Shown in pieces: positions 52,388 through 64,000 of a DNA stretch of 64,000 bases. The translations under genes and the position numbers were made by a program. The notes beneath the pieces were generated by a model. The model was not told the origin of the DNA and did no database searches. It saw nothing but the letters and a program-made list of their open reading frames with translations. The DNA comes from Acanthaster planci (Eukaryota; Echinodermata; Asteroidea; Valvatida; Acanthasteridae), in the NCBI RefSeq assembly GCF_001949145.1, contig NW_019091472.1, forward strand, positions 673,786 through 737,785. Reading direction: 5' to 3'. Numbering within the stretch: the first letter of the stretch is position 1; each line of letters starts with the position of its first letter.

Positions 52388-52594
52388 TTCTTGCTCTTCT
52401 CCACCTGTTCATAGGTGTATTCACAGACAGGGATGATGATAATGTGCAGGAAGATGCTTCAGTGGGTACTGATGAGGATGCTGAAGGAATCTTACTGACG
52501 CCGCTGATATCCTCAAAGTTCATGATCACCATAATCACCTCCTCATTTTCGTTCTTGACTGGTGCCACCAGGACACTGCACAGAAAACTGCTTC
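52388..52594 (-). CDS. erg: ERG-type K+ channel exon: end of the PAS domain (long isoform)
   Basis: Exon of 207 nt, phase 1 in and phase 1 out, with acceptor cttctccag|GAAGC and donor AAGAA|GTAAGTA. With one base from the previous exon it encodes GSSFLCSVLVAPVKNENEEV and IMVIMNFEDISG, then a serine/threonine-rich tail (SASSSVPTEASSCTLSSSLS) and NRWRRARS. The first part matches the last strands of the ERG PAS (eag) domain, human [28 protein letters not shown]. That domain binds the CNBH domain and slows deactivation. The exons for the N-terminal cap and PAS core (human exons 1 and 2) are not found between here and 64000, so the 5' end of the gene is outside the window. Confidence 0.93.
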
Positions 52595-53396
52595 CTGGAG
52601 AAGAGAAAACAAATTATTCAAAAACTTGTGCCTAACGTGCATTGGCAATGAGACGATGGGCAAGAAAAGCCAGACTGTTAAAATGAATACACTACAGTCG
52701 ACAGGCTGTCCAGTTTAGGTGTGACCCAGATCAGTATTTCTGCTTACCAGTACAAGGAAACTTTATACACTGAAAGTTTGGAAAGTAGACATTCCATTCC
52801 ACTGGCTGATATTATTGATATCACAGACATTGGCCTGGAGAGGGAAGTCCTCAAAAACTGCAAAAACTAGTGACCATTGTTATAATCAACATTTTAAAGT
52901 CTGAAACCAAGACCTGCAGGTCTATGTCAAACTATTAAGTCTGACATCAAGACTGAGACTTTTCCTAACTATCTGAGACAGTTTGCCAAACTCTAATTAG
53001 CATAAAATAAATAAAGGATAATGAATCGACATGCACACTTTGCATACCTCGTGTGGACATTCCTTTCATTTTGTGCAGTTAAAAAAACTCGGTGAAAATA
53101 CTTGTTTTTCTTGAACTGGGAACACAATTTTCAGCTGGCTTTTTGTGACTTTTCCTCTTCATTTTACGACAGATGACCATTACCCCAAAATGCCTCTAAA
53201 ATTCTTTTTAATAGACGGGAAAAGTCTTATGGACCTGTGTAAGTCCACAGAATGTCTTCCTTTCTTGCATCGTATGGACATCTTTTGTTCACAAGTCCAC
53301 ACTAGGTATGTAAGGTTACCGCAGAATAATGTGAAGGTACACAGTACACTGGCATTTACTAAGGGGTTTATCACACTAATCAATGCTCAGTATATT

Positions 53397-53645
53397 CTGG
53401 GGCAGATCCAGGAACTTTTCCAGGGGGGGAGGGAGGCAGGGAGGGGGATTCAGGCTGATATCAGAGTTTTCTTATGTCTGATTGTTGCGGACAGGCAGAC
53501 ACACAGATAATGCATTACATTGTAACAGGTGTACCGGTACAAATAATAACCTTTACGGGATGTCATCTTTATTTATTATTACTACAATTGTTTGTGTGTA
53601 TGCATGTGTCAGAACCCCCTCCCCTCCTTCCCGATCTGCATGTGA
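53397..53645. mobile_element. Possible hAT-like MITE (weak)
   Basis: The left end ctggggcagatccaggaact, followed by a G-rich run, resembles hAT-type termini of the CAGGGGCGGATCCAGGA kind. About 230 bp later cccctccttcccgatctgca is a loose inverted counterpart. The repeats match at only about half their positions and no 8-bp target duplication is evident. Confidence 0.3.
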
Positions 53646-54744
53646 TATTGCACTGCACGACCTGAATGGGTTTTCAATTGTATCTGCATAGTGTTGGACA
53701 CCTGATATGTACCATACTCTGCTTTCAGCCTGAATACGTTCATTGATTTCTGGCGTTTGGAGAAATTTGATTTTTCAGCAGAGTGAGAGTGACTTGATCT
53801 GTAATGTAAAAGACTATTGCTCCCACTGAGGAACAATATTTAGAAATGGTGTTGCATTATTCCATTTACACAAACACTTCCAACGTTCGCAACAGGTCAA
53901 TGCCCACCTTATGGAAAATGTTTTCCAAATCCTTGCAGTTTTTGGCTAAGGAGGAAAGCTTCACCAGGTTTAAAATCAATGTCTATCTGTTCCAGGCATA
54001 AGTACCCCCTCACTGACAGAGGAGTGAAAACCTGACAGGGCTATCATTTCAGCTAGGTATACCCCATGATGCCCAAGGAAAAGGCCCTCTAGTGAAAAAG
54101 ATTGTACATGTATGCTGTTTGAACCTGTATACACACATGTGGTACAATGTATGTCCTTTAAAGACCATTGCTGTTCTGTAAGAAGCACCCTCTCTTAACT
54201 TGATCACACACAAATCCCTCATTTAACAAAAGGCCAATTCAAGCTTTCTTGTGTGTGATCCAAACCTCACTAATGTAGTATTTTTGCAGTGAATATGAAA
54301 CACTCTTTGTGCAAGAGATGACAACCTCACCATCACACTGGCTTTGTTTCCAAATCTTGAATTCTATCCCACAATTCTTTGTTTGCGTGGGTTTTAGAGC
54401 TTTTTTTCAAGAAGCTCATGTACACTACTTCAGAGGAGGAATGGGAAGATCACAACACCTTGTAATTATATACTTTTAACAAGTCACAGTTACTTTTGGA
54501 GTGTGTATTTCTCTCTAGCACTAACTCAGTCTGTCTCTGTTCACACTACATCTGCATTATGTTATCTGACTTTCTTTTAATCACAACATGAGCTTTCTCC
54601 ACACTGCATCCAGCAATTGGCATTTACTCAAAATCAAACTGCCAATGTTTCACTTGTGCAGAGCCTGCACTTTTGGTTAAAGCTTCTCACAAACACACTG
54701 CACATCCGCAATTTAAAAAAGGATGGATTTGTGCCGGGAGATGT

Positions 54745-55033
54745 TGAGTAATTTGGATTTTTTTCTGCCGGACGTGTATTATAACACCTTATAATCAGTG
54801 TTTGCCCCGAAGGCTTGTGAAAAAACCACAAGCGTACTCCGGTAAGACTTGAAGTCTCAAACCCACGGGCTTCCTGCTTACTACTGCAGACGTCTTAACC
54901 ACTCTACCACCAAGCTTGCCGGCATCGGCTGGCTGGTCCGAGTCAGATGTGTTTTTTCACAAGCCTTTGGGGAAAAACTGAGTATACAGTGTTAAAATAC
55001 GCGTTGGGCAGGGCAAAAATCCAAAATCAATAG
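54745..55033. mobile_element. Inverted-repeat element enclosing a tRNA-like core
   Basis: The left arm 54745-54830 (atttggatttttttctgccg ... cgaaggcttgtgaaaaaacc) and right arm 54949-55033 (tgtgttttttcacaagcctt ... caaaaatccaaaatcaatag) are imperfect reverse complements of about 85 bp. The roughly 118-bp centre, read on the minus strand, contains ggtggtagagtggttaagac (like the A box of a tRNA-Ser/Leu) and ggtttgagacttc (a degenerate B box). It may be a foldback into which a tRNA-derived sequence inserted, or an element that mobilises one. Confidence 0.7.
54834..54925 (-). pseudogene. tRNA-Ser/Leu-like core (degenerate)
   Basis: On the minus strand the order is GGTGGTAGAGTGGTTAAGAC (A-box region with the AGTGGTTAAG signature of long-variable-arm tRNAs), a CTGC/GCAG stem, an extra arm, then GGGTTTGAGACTTC. 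Acceptor pairing is poor and the B box is mutated. It is therefore a pseudogene or SINE head, enclosed by the inverted repeats of the element around it. Confidence 0.5.
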
Positions 55034-58000
55034 AACATTTCCTGCAACTTTTACACTCTAACTACTTTAAATTACCTGTAACATTCCTAACTAGTGTACA
55101 TGTACATTAACAAGGAAATTTGCTTAATCATAGAAGTACTGCACTGAAAAAAACAACAAGTCACAACTTCAAGAACGGCAATAAAAGAAAACAAAAATAC
55201 GCTAAACACATGAGGCATGCTTGGGGCACTACCAAAAAATCAATTTTTACATTTTTTTGGTGTATGACCTGTCTAACAGGGTACCTAAAATTACATTCAT
55301 AGGTGAGAAACTCATTTTGTGTGCATTAACATTGATTATAAACAACCGCGGGTCAGATGCCTGTTTGACCAGCAAAATACAAAACTTGCCCAGGGATGTA
55401 TTGAAGCCTGCTGGACATGTGGCTGGGATGAAGGGCCTCTCAGCAAGCAGAACAATCTAAGAACAATTTCCCTCTTCTCCAGTTAGGTAACAATGGCCTC
55501 AGAAAGAAAAACTGCTAACTACCTCAGGACTAGAATACCTTGGTTTTCACTGAGGCTTCACCAGATTGGCCAAGACTCAAGATTTACGAGGTTAATGCGA
55601 GGGACTAATGTTCAATAAGGATGTTTTTGGGATGAATCTGTACAAGACAAGGGCTAGTATTAAAACATGCAGGTCGGAATTCGCTGGTCCCAACCAAGAT
55701 GAATCATGACTGGTGTGCCTTACATTAATTCCATTATTAAAACCAGGGCTTTTGTAGACTAATACCAGTCAGGTTCTTGTCTACAGCTTGAAAAATACAC
55801 ATGTAAGCCAAAGATACCTTGTCAAGGCCCTAAATTAGCCTGACATTTAACATGAAAAAGCCTGAAATCAAGCATTTGCCTTAAACTTGGTATCCCTGCT
55901 TCAAGACTCTCGGGGGTTGTAAATATGAAGAGTCCTACATCTGAATAGGACTGTGTACTTGAGTATTCCTGAAACATGCATGAACTCTGACCCCAGAATG
56001 GGCCCATTTTGTAAGGGAGTAGAGAAAGCACCTTTCAAAATGGAGAGTGATCACTTCTTTTTCTTAGTTTCTGGATAACTTGTAACTTAGTTTAGGTCTT
56101 TCTACAGTGAAAATCTTTGTAGGGAAATTTCATCAACAGGTCAATTGATTAACCCCTCCCCCACAAAAAAGTACAAAAAGAAGAAAGACTTACATCTTGA
56201 CTTGAAAACCTACAAAAGGTGCGCATTGACACTTGAGGACACTCCACGATTGAGAATTTTCAATGAACTTTGACTTCATTGACTTGTTGACAAGTCTGCA
56301 GCTGATTTGCCTTGATCTGGCAAGACATTGTAAATCTGCACTGTCTGTGATCTGCATTGATGCTGACCATCCAAGGTGTTCAGAAATCATGAAAGCACTA
56401 CAGAAGGTTAGAAGTCTAATCATGATTACTTTACATGGGACAATTGATGTCCTTGTGGGTTCAAGTACAAAGTACCTACCACTGAGGGTCCCTGTGAAGC
56501 ACAGGATTTTACAGGATTCAGGGAGGTTCCACAATGTGAAGAGATTTGTTTGAGTTAAAGATTATAAAGATCATGAAAACATGAATGTAGGAGGATTACA
56601 TAGTTTCTGTATTTGTTTAAGGAGGCAATCTTGGAGGATGGAATAAATATAAAAATAGCAGAACTACTGAGTACAGGTCAGCAATTGTTCTGTCTCAATG
56701 GGGTGGTAAAGAAGGAAGCTGACTACAGGCCAGATAAACTTCAGGGCAACTGATGCTTTTCTGGCAGTGAGGTGATACTATACACAGTTAACTTTGTAAT
56801 TTTATTTCTTCTGATGCTGCCAGTGGAATCATTACAGGTTTGGTGGAAAAATATAATTAAAATGTGGCTAATATTGAATTTACGGTACTGTTTTCCATTT
56901 GGCCACCAAAAACATTGATTTGTTATCGGAAAAATAGAAAAAGTGAGGCCAAGACGACAATTGGCAATTCACAATATACACTACAGGTTTGCATCAAGGG
57001 TTTTGGCTTCAAGGTTGACATCTATCATATGTTGTTATACAGTTGATCAAATGTTTCTTGTAACATTGAAGAGTCTAGCACAATGCTTTTCATAAACAAT
57101 AAAGTTGTCCAGTTCCAATTTTACTTTTATTCCTAGACACCAATATCTAAACAAAGCATCATGGATTGCGCATGTGAGTGTTTATCTTACAGACTGGAGA
57201 TTCTTGGTTTTTTATTTAAGATTCCTCCCACTGAAAAAAAAACGAGAAAAAGCCCAACTGTCTAAGGAACTCGGTTATGCCTATGCTTCAGTCACATTTC
57301 AAGGCTTTTTGGTGAATCAGGTCCAGCAGTGCTTACAATTTGTTGTTGCTTTTGAAATGTCAGCCTGTGTTTATGGATCAGGTGCTACAGGACTAACAAT
57401 CACCACCACACTTTATTCCCCATGCAAGACCTTTCCAATTCAATTATGGTGCGCCACTCCTTGGCCCTGTCTATTGAATCAGGCCGGACATATTGTTGCT
57501 CCAGTTCACAAGGAATTGATCATTTGGGATTGGCATTTTGAAAGGTTTTGAACAACAACATCATGAACTTTTTTGGTTCGTTGTTGTTCAGATCAGCAAA
57601 ATAAATCTGCCCAATACCTGAATACATTCAGCTGCGCGCCCTCTGTGTGCCGCAAGGAGGCACCTCCTTAGCAGTCAGTGGAGATTCTTTATCCAAGTAT
57701 CTGGTACCGGTTTCGGTATGTGAAGACTGTCCTGGTATACCATGACAGAATTTGCCATGTGCGCAAGGGCATTTATGCAATTTTTTTTGAAACTGTCATT
57801 CACAACGTAACAAATGGCTTTAATGACATCATTTGCCCAGAAGCAGATTAATAAGTCAGGCATGCTCAGTGTGCCCTGTGCCAAGTACATACAACTCTGT
57901 GTGCATGCAGATTTATTCAAACACCAGCCAGCATTCGCTCATCTGGACTCTGAATATTGAACTTGCAAATGTCTCATCATGGTTCCAAGCTAACAGATTT

Positions 58001-58079
58001 TCTCTAAACTCTGATAAAACCAAATGTATGTTCTTTACCAAGTCTGGATGAGGACTATTAATCCTCCCATTTACATCAA

Positions 58080-58217
58080 CCTTCCATACACCCGCACATC
58101 CTATTAGATTAATGCTTTACGATTTTAGGGGCCACGGCTATGGAACGGTATCAGCACGACCTTGAAAACACAACAGTCTGTAGACCATTTAAAACGTCAT
58201 ACAAAAATGATCTTCTC
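58080..58217 (+). repeat. Internal duplication in the retrotransposon, copy A
   Basis: ccttccatacacccgcacat and the following bases match 58687-58825 almost base for base (about seven differences), in the same orientation. In copy B the segment is in its natural place at the C-terminal end of the reverse-transcriptase frame. Here it interrupts the frame between the FFTKSG and SVKFLG pieces and is out of order. Confidence 0.9.
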
Positions 58218-58686
58218 CCAGGTACATTCTGTAAAATTCTTAGGAGTTACACTCAATGATCAGTTGAACTGGAATGACCACATTTCCTCAATTGGTAAAA
58301 TCACTTCATGGAATACAGGTGTCTTATCCAAGCTCTGTTCTTTCCTTCCCCCTTCCACGTTATCTACCCTTTGCAATTCCCTAATCCTTCCTTACTACAA
58401 CTATTGTAACTCTGCCTGGGCACGATCAAGCTACAATCAACTCCACCCACTAATAACCATTCAGAAGAGAGCTATTCGGATTTGCACTCAGATCACTTCC
58501 ACAGGCACACATAGCCCCTCTTTTTGCATGACTCAAGACACTTACACTCACTGATATTAACAAACTTCACATCAGAATTTTTATGTTCAAATACACAAAC
58601 AATCTTCTCCCAAATACCTTTTCTTCTTTCTTCATCCCTGTCTACAGTGTCCATGACTATCCCACACGGTCTCACAACAACCTGTA

Positions 58687-58825
58687 CCTTCCATACACCC
58701 GCACATCCTATTCGATTAATGCTTTACGATTTCAGGGGCCATGGCTTTGGAACGGTATCAGCACGACCTTGAAAACACAACTGTCTGTCGACCATTTTAA
58801 AACGTCATACAAAAATGATCTTCTC
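58687..58825 (+). repeat. Internal duplication in the retrotransposon, copy B
   Basis: In-place copy of the duplicated segment, encoding LPYTRTSYSINALRFQGPWL and the residues that follow. The partner at 58080-58217 differs by a few substitutions, for example ggccacggctatgg there against ggccatggctttgg here. Confidence 0.9.
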
Positions 58826-59664
58826 TCTATAGTTATTTAGCACAGTTTCCCTCTCAATTCCAAATTCGTACCGGTATATACTTTTATTTTGTTCTATTGT
58901 TCACATTATAGCCTTGTACATGTACAAATTACTTCCGTCTTTTTCCGTCTGTCATCTTTTCCTTTCTTGTCTGTTTGTTAGTCCTGTGATCTGTTGTTTG
59001 TCTGTTTTCAAGGCATTTCAGTACCAGCCCTTGGCTTTTGATTATGCCTCGGTAGTACAAATGTCATCTTAGTTACTTCTGTTTGCATTATTTTCTTTAT
59101 CCTTCATTAATTGTAAACACGCATACATGTTGAATGCCTTACATATGCACTATCGGAATAAATGTCAATTGAATTGGAAAAAACAATTGAAAGGTGTGTC
59201 CCAACCAAAGGGATTGTCATGGTGTAAAAACATGCCATCTCCTGTTCCTTCACGCACAGGAAATACATAGGGAAGAGTACATGCATTACCGGTAGGTACA
59301 TGAAGTTTACATACAATGATGTACATAAATATTTACATGTAACTGGTCCTAGTGAATATGGTGTGTGAAGAGGTTCTGAAGACAAAACAAGGCAGCAGAG
59401 ACAAAGTTAATCTGTACATGAAATAAATAGATTTTCGTGGTTATCTGGGTGTTTTACGAAGCAACTTTACCATACTACAGTGATTTTAAAGCCCACCAAA
59501 TTACAACAGTCTTGCCGTAAAAGCATGTCAAATGTTTGGCCCCCTTATCACTTTTTAACACCAAAATGAAACATGAGGCCAAAACAAAGTTCATGTATGT
59601 ATACACCTGTATTTTCAAAATTCCCTCCAACTGTACAACATGAACCAGATAGTGTGTGTCATGT

Positions 59665-59683
59665 ATGGCGCCCTCTACTGGTC
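59665..59683. promoter_or_regulatory. CTCF-like motif
   Basis: atggcgccctctactggtc resembles the reverse form of the CTCF core, AGCGCCCTCTAGTGG. Motif resemblance only. Confidence 0.3.
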
Positions 59684-62600
59684 ACAATGCACCTGTATCT
59701 TCTGCTGAAAGGAATGCCTAATAGGTTTGTTGACATTATTAATGCGTGTGTACATATCCCTGTATCCCCATATTTATGCAGAACTGTGTTTGAATAGGAG
59801 CCAGTGTCAGGGTAAGATAACAATGCAGTTGTGTCCACACTGAGATTTGGAATGATTCAATATTGCCACAAATTTATACATGTACCCACATTCTCCTTGA
59901 AAATGGACATTTATATCAATTTCCCTATTTTCATTCAGGAATTTTAAACTTGCCATTCCAAGGATTTCTTGTACATGTATCAATCTGTTCACCTAATTCG
60001 ACAAATTTATTTTCTTATGCACTGTTTAATTTCCCCATTATACACAAACAGCTATACAATAAGAAAGCTTCGCTGTACATCATTTTCAGTTTTTACAATG
60101 ATGTACATCCATTCCGTTCCAAGTTACCCTTTTCTCTCGCACTTTTCATTGTGCTTTTAATCATAAACAGGTACTGTATTTGTAAGATATAAAAGACCCT
60201 AAAAGAAACCAGTTTAGAAATTTGGGCATGCTCGAGATAAAGAAATGTTATACCTCTGGTACATGTAGATGCGTGGAGACATTGTTAACAGTGCATACAG
60301 CCATAAATCCTTCACAAGAAATCCCCCCACCCTATGTTTTCATTGTATTTCAAACATGTTGACATGTATTTTCTGCAGACACACAGGGAAAATTCTGTAA
60401 AAACTGGAAGAAAATGGTGCGTGATTTTACAAAAAAAGACAAGAAAAATATGTCACTGTAAACGTGCTACATATTTTACAAGGTGAATTTCCTGATTTTT
60501 TTTTCAACCTAAGCATTGGGATTCTCTTGAATCAATATCAACCGGTGTGTAAAGGGGAGGAGTGTACTAGTAACGAATACACGTATGTCCTGAACTGTCT
60601 GGATCTACTGGTGCATATGCTCAACCATTTGGATGCTGTAATATCTGAGGTCAAGAATGACCAATGTTTATTGATCAAGTTTATTTTATTAAATAAAAGC
60701 GAGTGCCATGCTTTGCATAAATGCTGATTCATGCATCATTCTTCTATTTCTAGTCACAGTACATGGGAAGGGTGCTGTGTTCCTACATGTGCACAGTGTG
60801 CCAAACACCTGAGGATTTTTGCAAGCTAGATCACTATCAACCTGTTAGGAAATCTCACACCAGGCTGTAGTAATCAAAGGCTACACTGTAAAATGAAACC
60901 GCAGATTCCCTCTATGTACTGAGGATTAAGGATGGGAATCTATGTATGTGTACAATGCATGTTTGATTTGAATTAAAAACTTCATGAGAAATGTTTGCAC
61001 AAATTGCAGACAACGTAAATGTCAAGCTAACACTTCAGTCGCACAAAGAAAAGGTTCTTTTCTGGGTATTGTACTACACGATTAAAAATAGAAAGTGCTT
61101 CAGCATCCAAAAAACTAGTATGTGAACATGTAAGTTAACAAAACAGGTAGGAGCCAGTCTTGAAAAAATGTATTAGGTCGTATGGGATTCAATGATCAAC
61201 CACTAAAGTGCCTCAAAGGCTTTGTATTGTTGCTTGACATTGCTAACTGGTAGGCAAGTGGTACATGTACAGTACAAATACCAGGTTCTGTTGTTAAAAT
61301 GTCAGTACCGTCTATTGGGGAAATTTACGTGTATACACAAATTGAGATTTCTTTCCCCGTAAACATTACTTCCATACTGAGGACATTGGGACGGAGCAGC
61401 TAAATTGGTGACTATCTGAGGGTTGCTTGCTGCACTGAGGGTCTTTGTAATGGGATGTCTAATTCAAGCAAGAGAGTAATAGTTGGGAAGCCTCCAGTGA
61501 AATCAAATTATTATTTATGCAAGCATTTGCTTATCAAGAATTGTCATGGGACAGTTATTTTGGGTAGGCCTTCAACAACGCCCCCTTTTTTAAAAGACAG
61601 TTGGGAAGTTGTGAGGACAGAAATGTACCCTTATGATGTTTTTGTCCCCATATAGCATTTATGTTTCAACACGGGTAATCCCCCACGACTAAAAAACAAC
61701 TAAAATGCATAATAATAGCACATGACAATAGCACAATCAAAGCTTCTGCCGTTTATGGAGGGAAGGCATAGGGCTTTTTAAGAATTCAATGATCCTGTGC
61801 TCAGATTCATCTGTAGGAAGACAATAAAGGGGAACCAGAATATTCAAAACATGGAATAAACAACATCATGGAAAGAAACCTAATAACTCAATAACACCAA
61901 GTTCAATTATTGGCTGAGGAAATGAGATTCCAACCCAACTGGTAAGACTTGTAATGGGCATGTACACTCTCACTTGAAGCAATGCTCAGTTTACGACAAG
62001 TAAAGACTTGTCTTAATAGCAGAGGTACAAATACTGATGAATACTTATAAGGAATGGTGCAAAGCTAATATTACAAAATGAAGACAGAGAATATCAGAAA
62101 CCGATGGTCTACATGTACCGGTACATAATATGACCGGGTTCAGTGTGAAGCCATGAAATCCAATTACAAGCCCTACAAGACTCTTCACATTTGGTCCACT
62201 TTTAGAATGGCATAAATCAAGGTGGTCAGTTGTTAACTTGTAAAGAACACTTTGTATCTTGATTTCTGGGGGATGGAAGATGACACTATATCCCCAAATT
62301 TATATAAATGAAAGACACCTGTTCAGTAAATCTGCTCTTACAAGCAATTTTGTGTATGCGTCATTCAGGGTATTTTGACTGCGCATATTTTCAGCAATCA
62401 TGATTGAACATGAACTTGTTATGCATCTTTGCAAAGATTAAGTGATATGCAAACATGGCCATGCTAACAACCTCCCCACACTGCCTCTCATATTAAAATG
62501 TACATTAGGGAGGATGAAGTGGTATATTTCTACATTACCTCAATTCTCAGTCACATAATCATGCAAATTTATGGGCCAACTGGTCACGATGAATTACCTG

Positions 62601-64000
62601 ATTGTGTCATAATGGTTAATGGCTATACAGTACAACCCTAACGACCATAATGAACTATATGCATCATGGCCAAAAACTCTCTAAAGACAGCCCATCAACC
62701 TTTCTATTGATGAATTAATGTACATGTACCAGTATGGAACAGAAGAAAGTGGTATTTACTGTATGTTAAAGTCACAATAAAAATCTCAAAGCAAGGAAAA
62801 ACAAACAGTTTTGCAATGACACCATACAAATAAAATGCTAATAACATGCGCACTTATGACCCAGCTGATAAGGATCAAAGGTCAGTTAGCCAAAGGATAT
62901 TAATTCAAAAAAGAGTGATGACCTGTCTAATCCAACTTGTATTAACAAATTGACACCTGAGGTTTTTTTCCTACAGGTTTTTTTGGCTAGTGTAAACAGT
63001 TGTGTGTGGTTGTTGGAGCATCAAATTTTCAGGCAGATCTGCAAAATTGATGCATGACATGACACACCCGAAATCAATCTGGTCGGTGACTGGTTCCCAA
63101 CACGTGTGCTTAAGCTGTGCTCCGGTACCTTGCTTGGCATGCTTTCACGCATGCATGCCTTTACACCTGCCCTGAATAAATTTTGCACCGGACTTCAAAC
63201 TTTAGCTCAGTAATCACAACTGATAAATGGCAGTGCTGTAACTTTTAATGGCATGGCTCAACCACCTCTGACTGATTTTTTTTTTAAGCGAGTAAAATGG
63301 TAAGACTCAGCACGATTAGTATGAACAAAAATTAACTCAACTCAAAATTTTTTTCATCCATTTTTTTCACATCGAAATGCTTATATTTTTTATAGTTTTC
63401 CTGCTTACACGTATGTTCACAACTTTTCAAAAGAGTAACTTCCATTTTTTATTACAAGTCCCCTTTGAGTTTTGCTATTGTGGTGTGCCAACATGTATGT
63501 GTGCAATGCTCAATGTAATGAAGCAATGCTACACTGGTTCCCACCATGCTGGGCCATTACCAAAGAAGGCATGATGGAAATGCGGCAACGAGTCTATGCA
63601 TCAAAGCCAAAATAGTGTTGTTGCACTACACCATACACGTGCCAGTACGCACGCACGCACACACGCAGCTCTACAGTTGCACGTCGAAAACTAATCAATG
63701 CTGCAAAAAGATTTCTGCAAGTTACTTCCCAGAACTTGATCTATTGTCCATGTCTGTTCTTTTCTTACTCATTAATTTAATTTGAGGTTGTATTGTTCGT
63801 GCTATGCTCGTGGTTCAAGTGAGTATGTTTCCACAAAACGTCCTGCCACAGCACGAGGTTTATTAAATGCTCCTTAAGATGCATCACGCACACTTACAAT
63901 ATGATACACGGACATTGTTTGCCAGTTTCTTGACACGATTTCCTGACTAGTGTTATGCACAGTAGTGTGAATTGTCCATAATACTTTAGAATTGTTGACT

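Larger units (their letters stand above)
57911..59180 (+). mobile_element. Non-LTR retrotransposon fragment, 5'-truncated and internally rearranged
   Basis: A degraded 3' part of a LINE of the CR1/L2/Jockey type. The first piece (57911-58050) encodes ELANVSSWFQANRFSLNSDK TKCMFF, the segment just after the YADD box in this group. The second piece (from about 58222) encodes SVKFLGVTLNDQLNWNDHIS and continues through the thumb region to about 58500. After frameshifts near 58500-58560, a third piece (58583-58837) encodes NNLLPNTF, YPTRSHNNLYLPYTR and the WLWNGI motif near the C-terminus. The 3' untranslated part ends near aataaatgtcaattgaattg at about 59175. No endonuclease and no catalytic YADD are present. 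A 138-bp copy of its own 3' coding end is inserted at 58080-58217. Confidence 0.85.
52595..64000 (-). other. ERG intron upstream of the PAS-end exon (partial)
   Basis: At least 11.4 kb of intron running off the right edge. It contains a possible hAT-like element near 53397-53645, a foldback with a tRNA-like core (54745-55033), a scrambled non-LTR retrotransposon (57911-59180), a CTCF-like motif at 59665-59683 and a CACG/CACA simple tract near 63646-63665. No frame matches the ERG PAS core exon. The plus-strand frames at 56263-56553 and 57105-57551 are unrecognised and have no supporting signals. Confidence 0.75.

Noticed and set aside
56263-56553. Plus-strand frame with helical-looking residues (LLTSLQLICLDLARHCKSAL), considered as a gene fragment
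   Set aside because: No family could be recognised, there are no flanking signals, and it lies within the ERG intron.
57105-57551. A 148-codon plus-strand frame upstream of the retrotransposon
   Set aside because: It does not resemble reverse transcriptase or endonuclease segments, and no other domain is recognisable.
63640-63670. cacgcacgcacacacgc tract and other short simple repeats (for example 38760-38780 and 29540-29565)
   Set aside because: Ordinary microsatellite-like tracts, too short to be informative.
52595-64000. Search for the PAS core exon (human exon 2 counterpart)
   Set aside because: None of the minus-strand frames contains the expected NDGFCELCGY-like segment, so the exon is placed outside the window.

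Overview
The window is eukaryotic (metazoan) genomic DNA. It is AT-rich by eye, has large introns with GT-AG junctions, two assembly gaps (3442-3578 and 34717-35157), and many degraded short transposable elements. The only protein-coding gene I can support is one voltage-gated potassium channel gene of the ether-a-go-go-related (ERG, KCNH2/6/7) family. It lies on the minus strand and runs off both ends of the window. The organism is most likely a marine invertebrate deuterostome (echinoderm, hemichordate or cephalochordate). That placement is weak: it rests on vertebrate-like exon structure with big introns, divergent linkers and very frequent acatgtac and accggt words. I cannot name a species.

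Gene model, in transcription order from high to low coordinates. The first PAS-domain exons lie beyond 64000. 52594-52388 encodes the end of the PAS domain. 49334 to about 48858 encodes the cytoplasmic linker, including an RRVS motif. 47645-47455 is the last linker exon. 11430-11250 encodes S1. 7114-6849 encodes S2-S3. 6212-5822 encodes S4, S5, the pore with the SVGFGN filter, and most of S6. 4477-4278 encodes the end of S6 and the C-linker. 525-273 encodes the first part of the cyclic-nucleotide-binding homology domain. The remaining C-terminal exons lie left of position 1. All intron phases agree, and the eight exons splice to an open frame of about 722 codons.

The main result is an alternative first exon at 28933-28844, inside the 36-kb intron between the last linker exon and the S1 exon. 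It has its own ATG, an in-frame stop 11 codons upstream, 30 mostly basic codons, and a phase-0 GTAAGT donor that fits the S1 exon exactly. This is the layout of mammalian ERG1b, a PAS-less short isoform started from an internal promoter.

The rest is intronic. It holds three copies of one tRNA-derived SINE (about 831-1034, 23314-23540, 48311-48512) and a degenerate tRNA-like sequence next to a 69+69-bp foldback (9621-9871). There is a tandem array of four 37-bp units (10015-10162) and two adjacent inverted-repeat elements (about 11798-12043 and 12100-12598). Further elements are a long foldback (16713-17042), a small MITE (34002-34177), an inverted-repeat element enclosing a second tRNA-like core (54745-55033), and a scrambled, 5'-truncated non-LTR retrotransposon (57911 to about 59180). 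Small sites include two copies of a histone-type 3' stem-loop, a perfect 26-bp palindrome, CTCF-like motifs and two GC-richer patches with CRE half-palindromes. Most other open frames are chance frames in introns.
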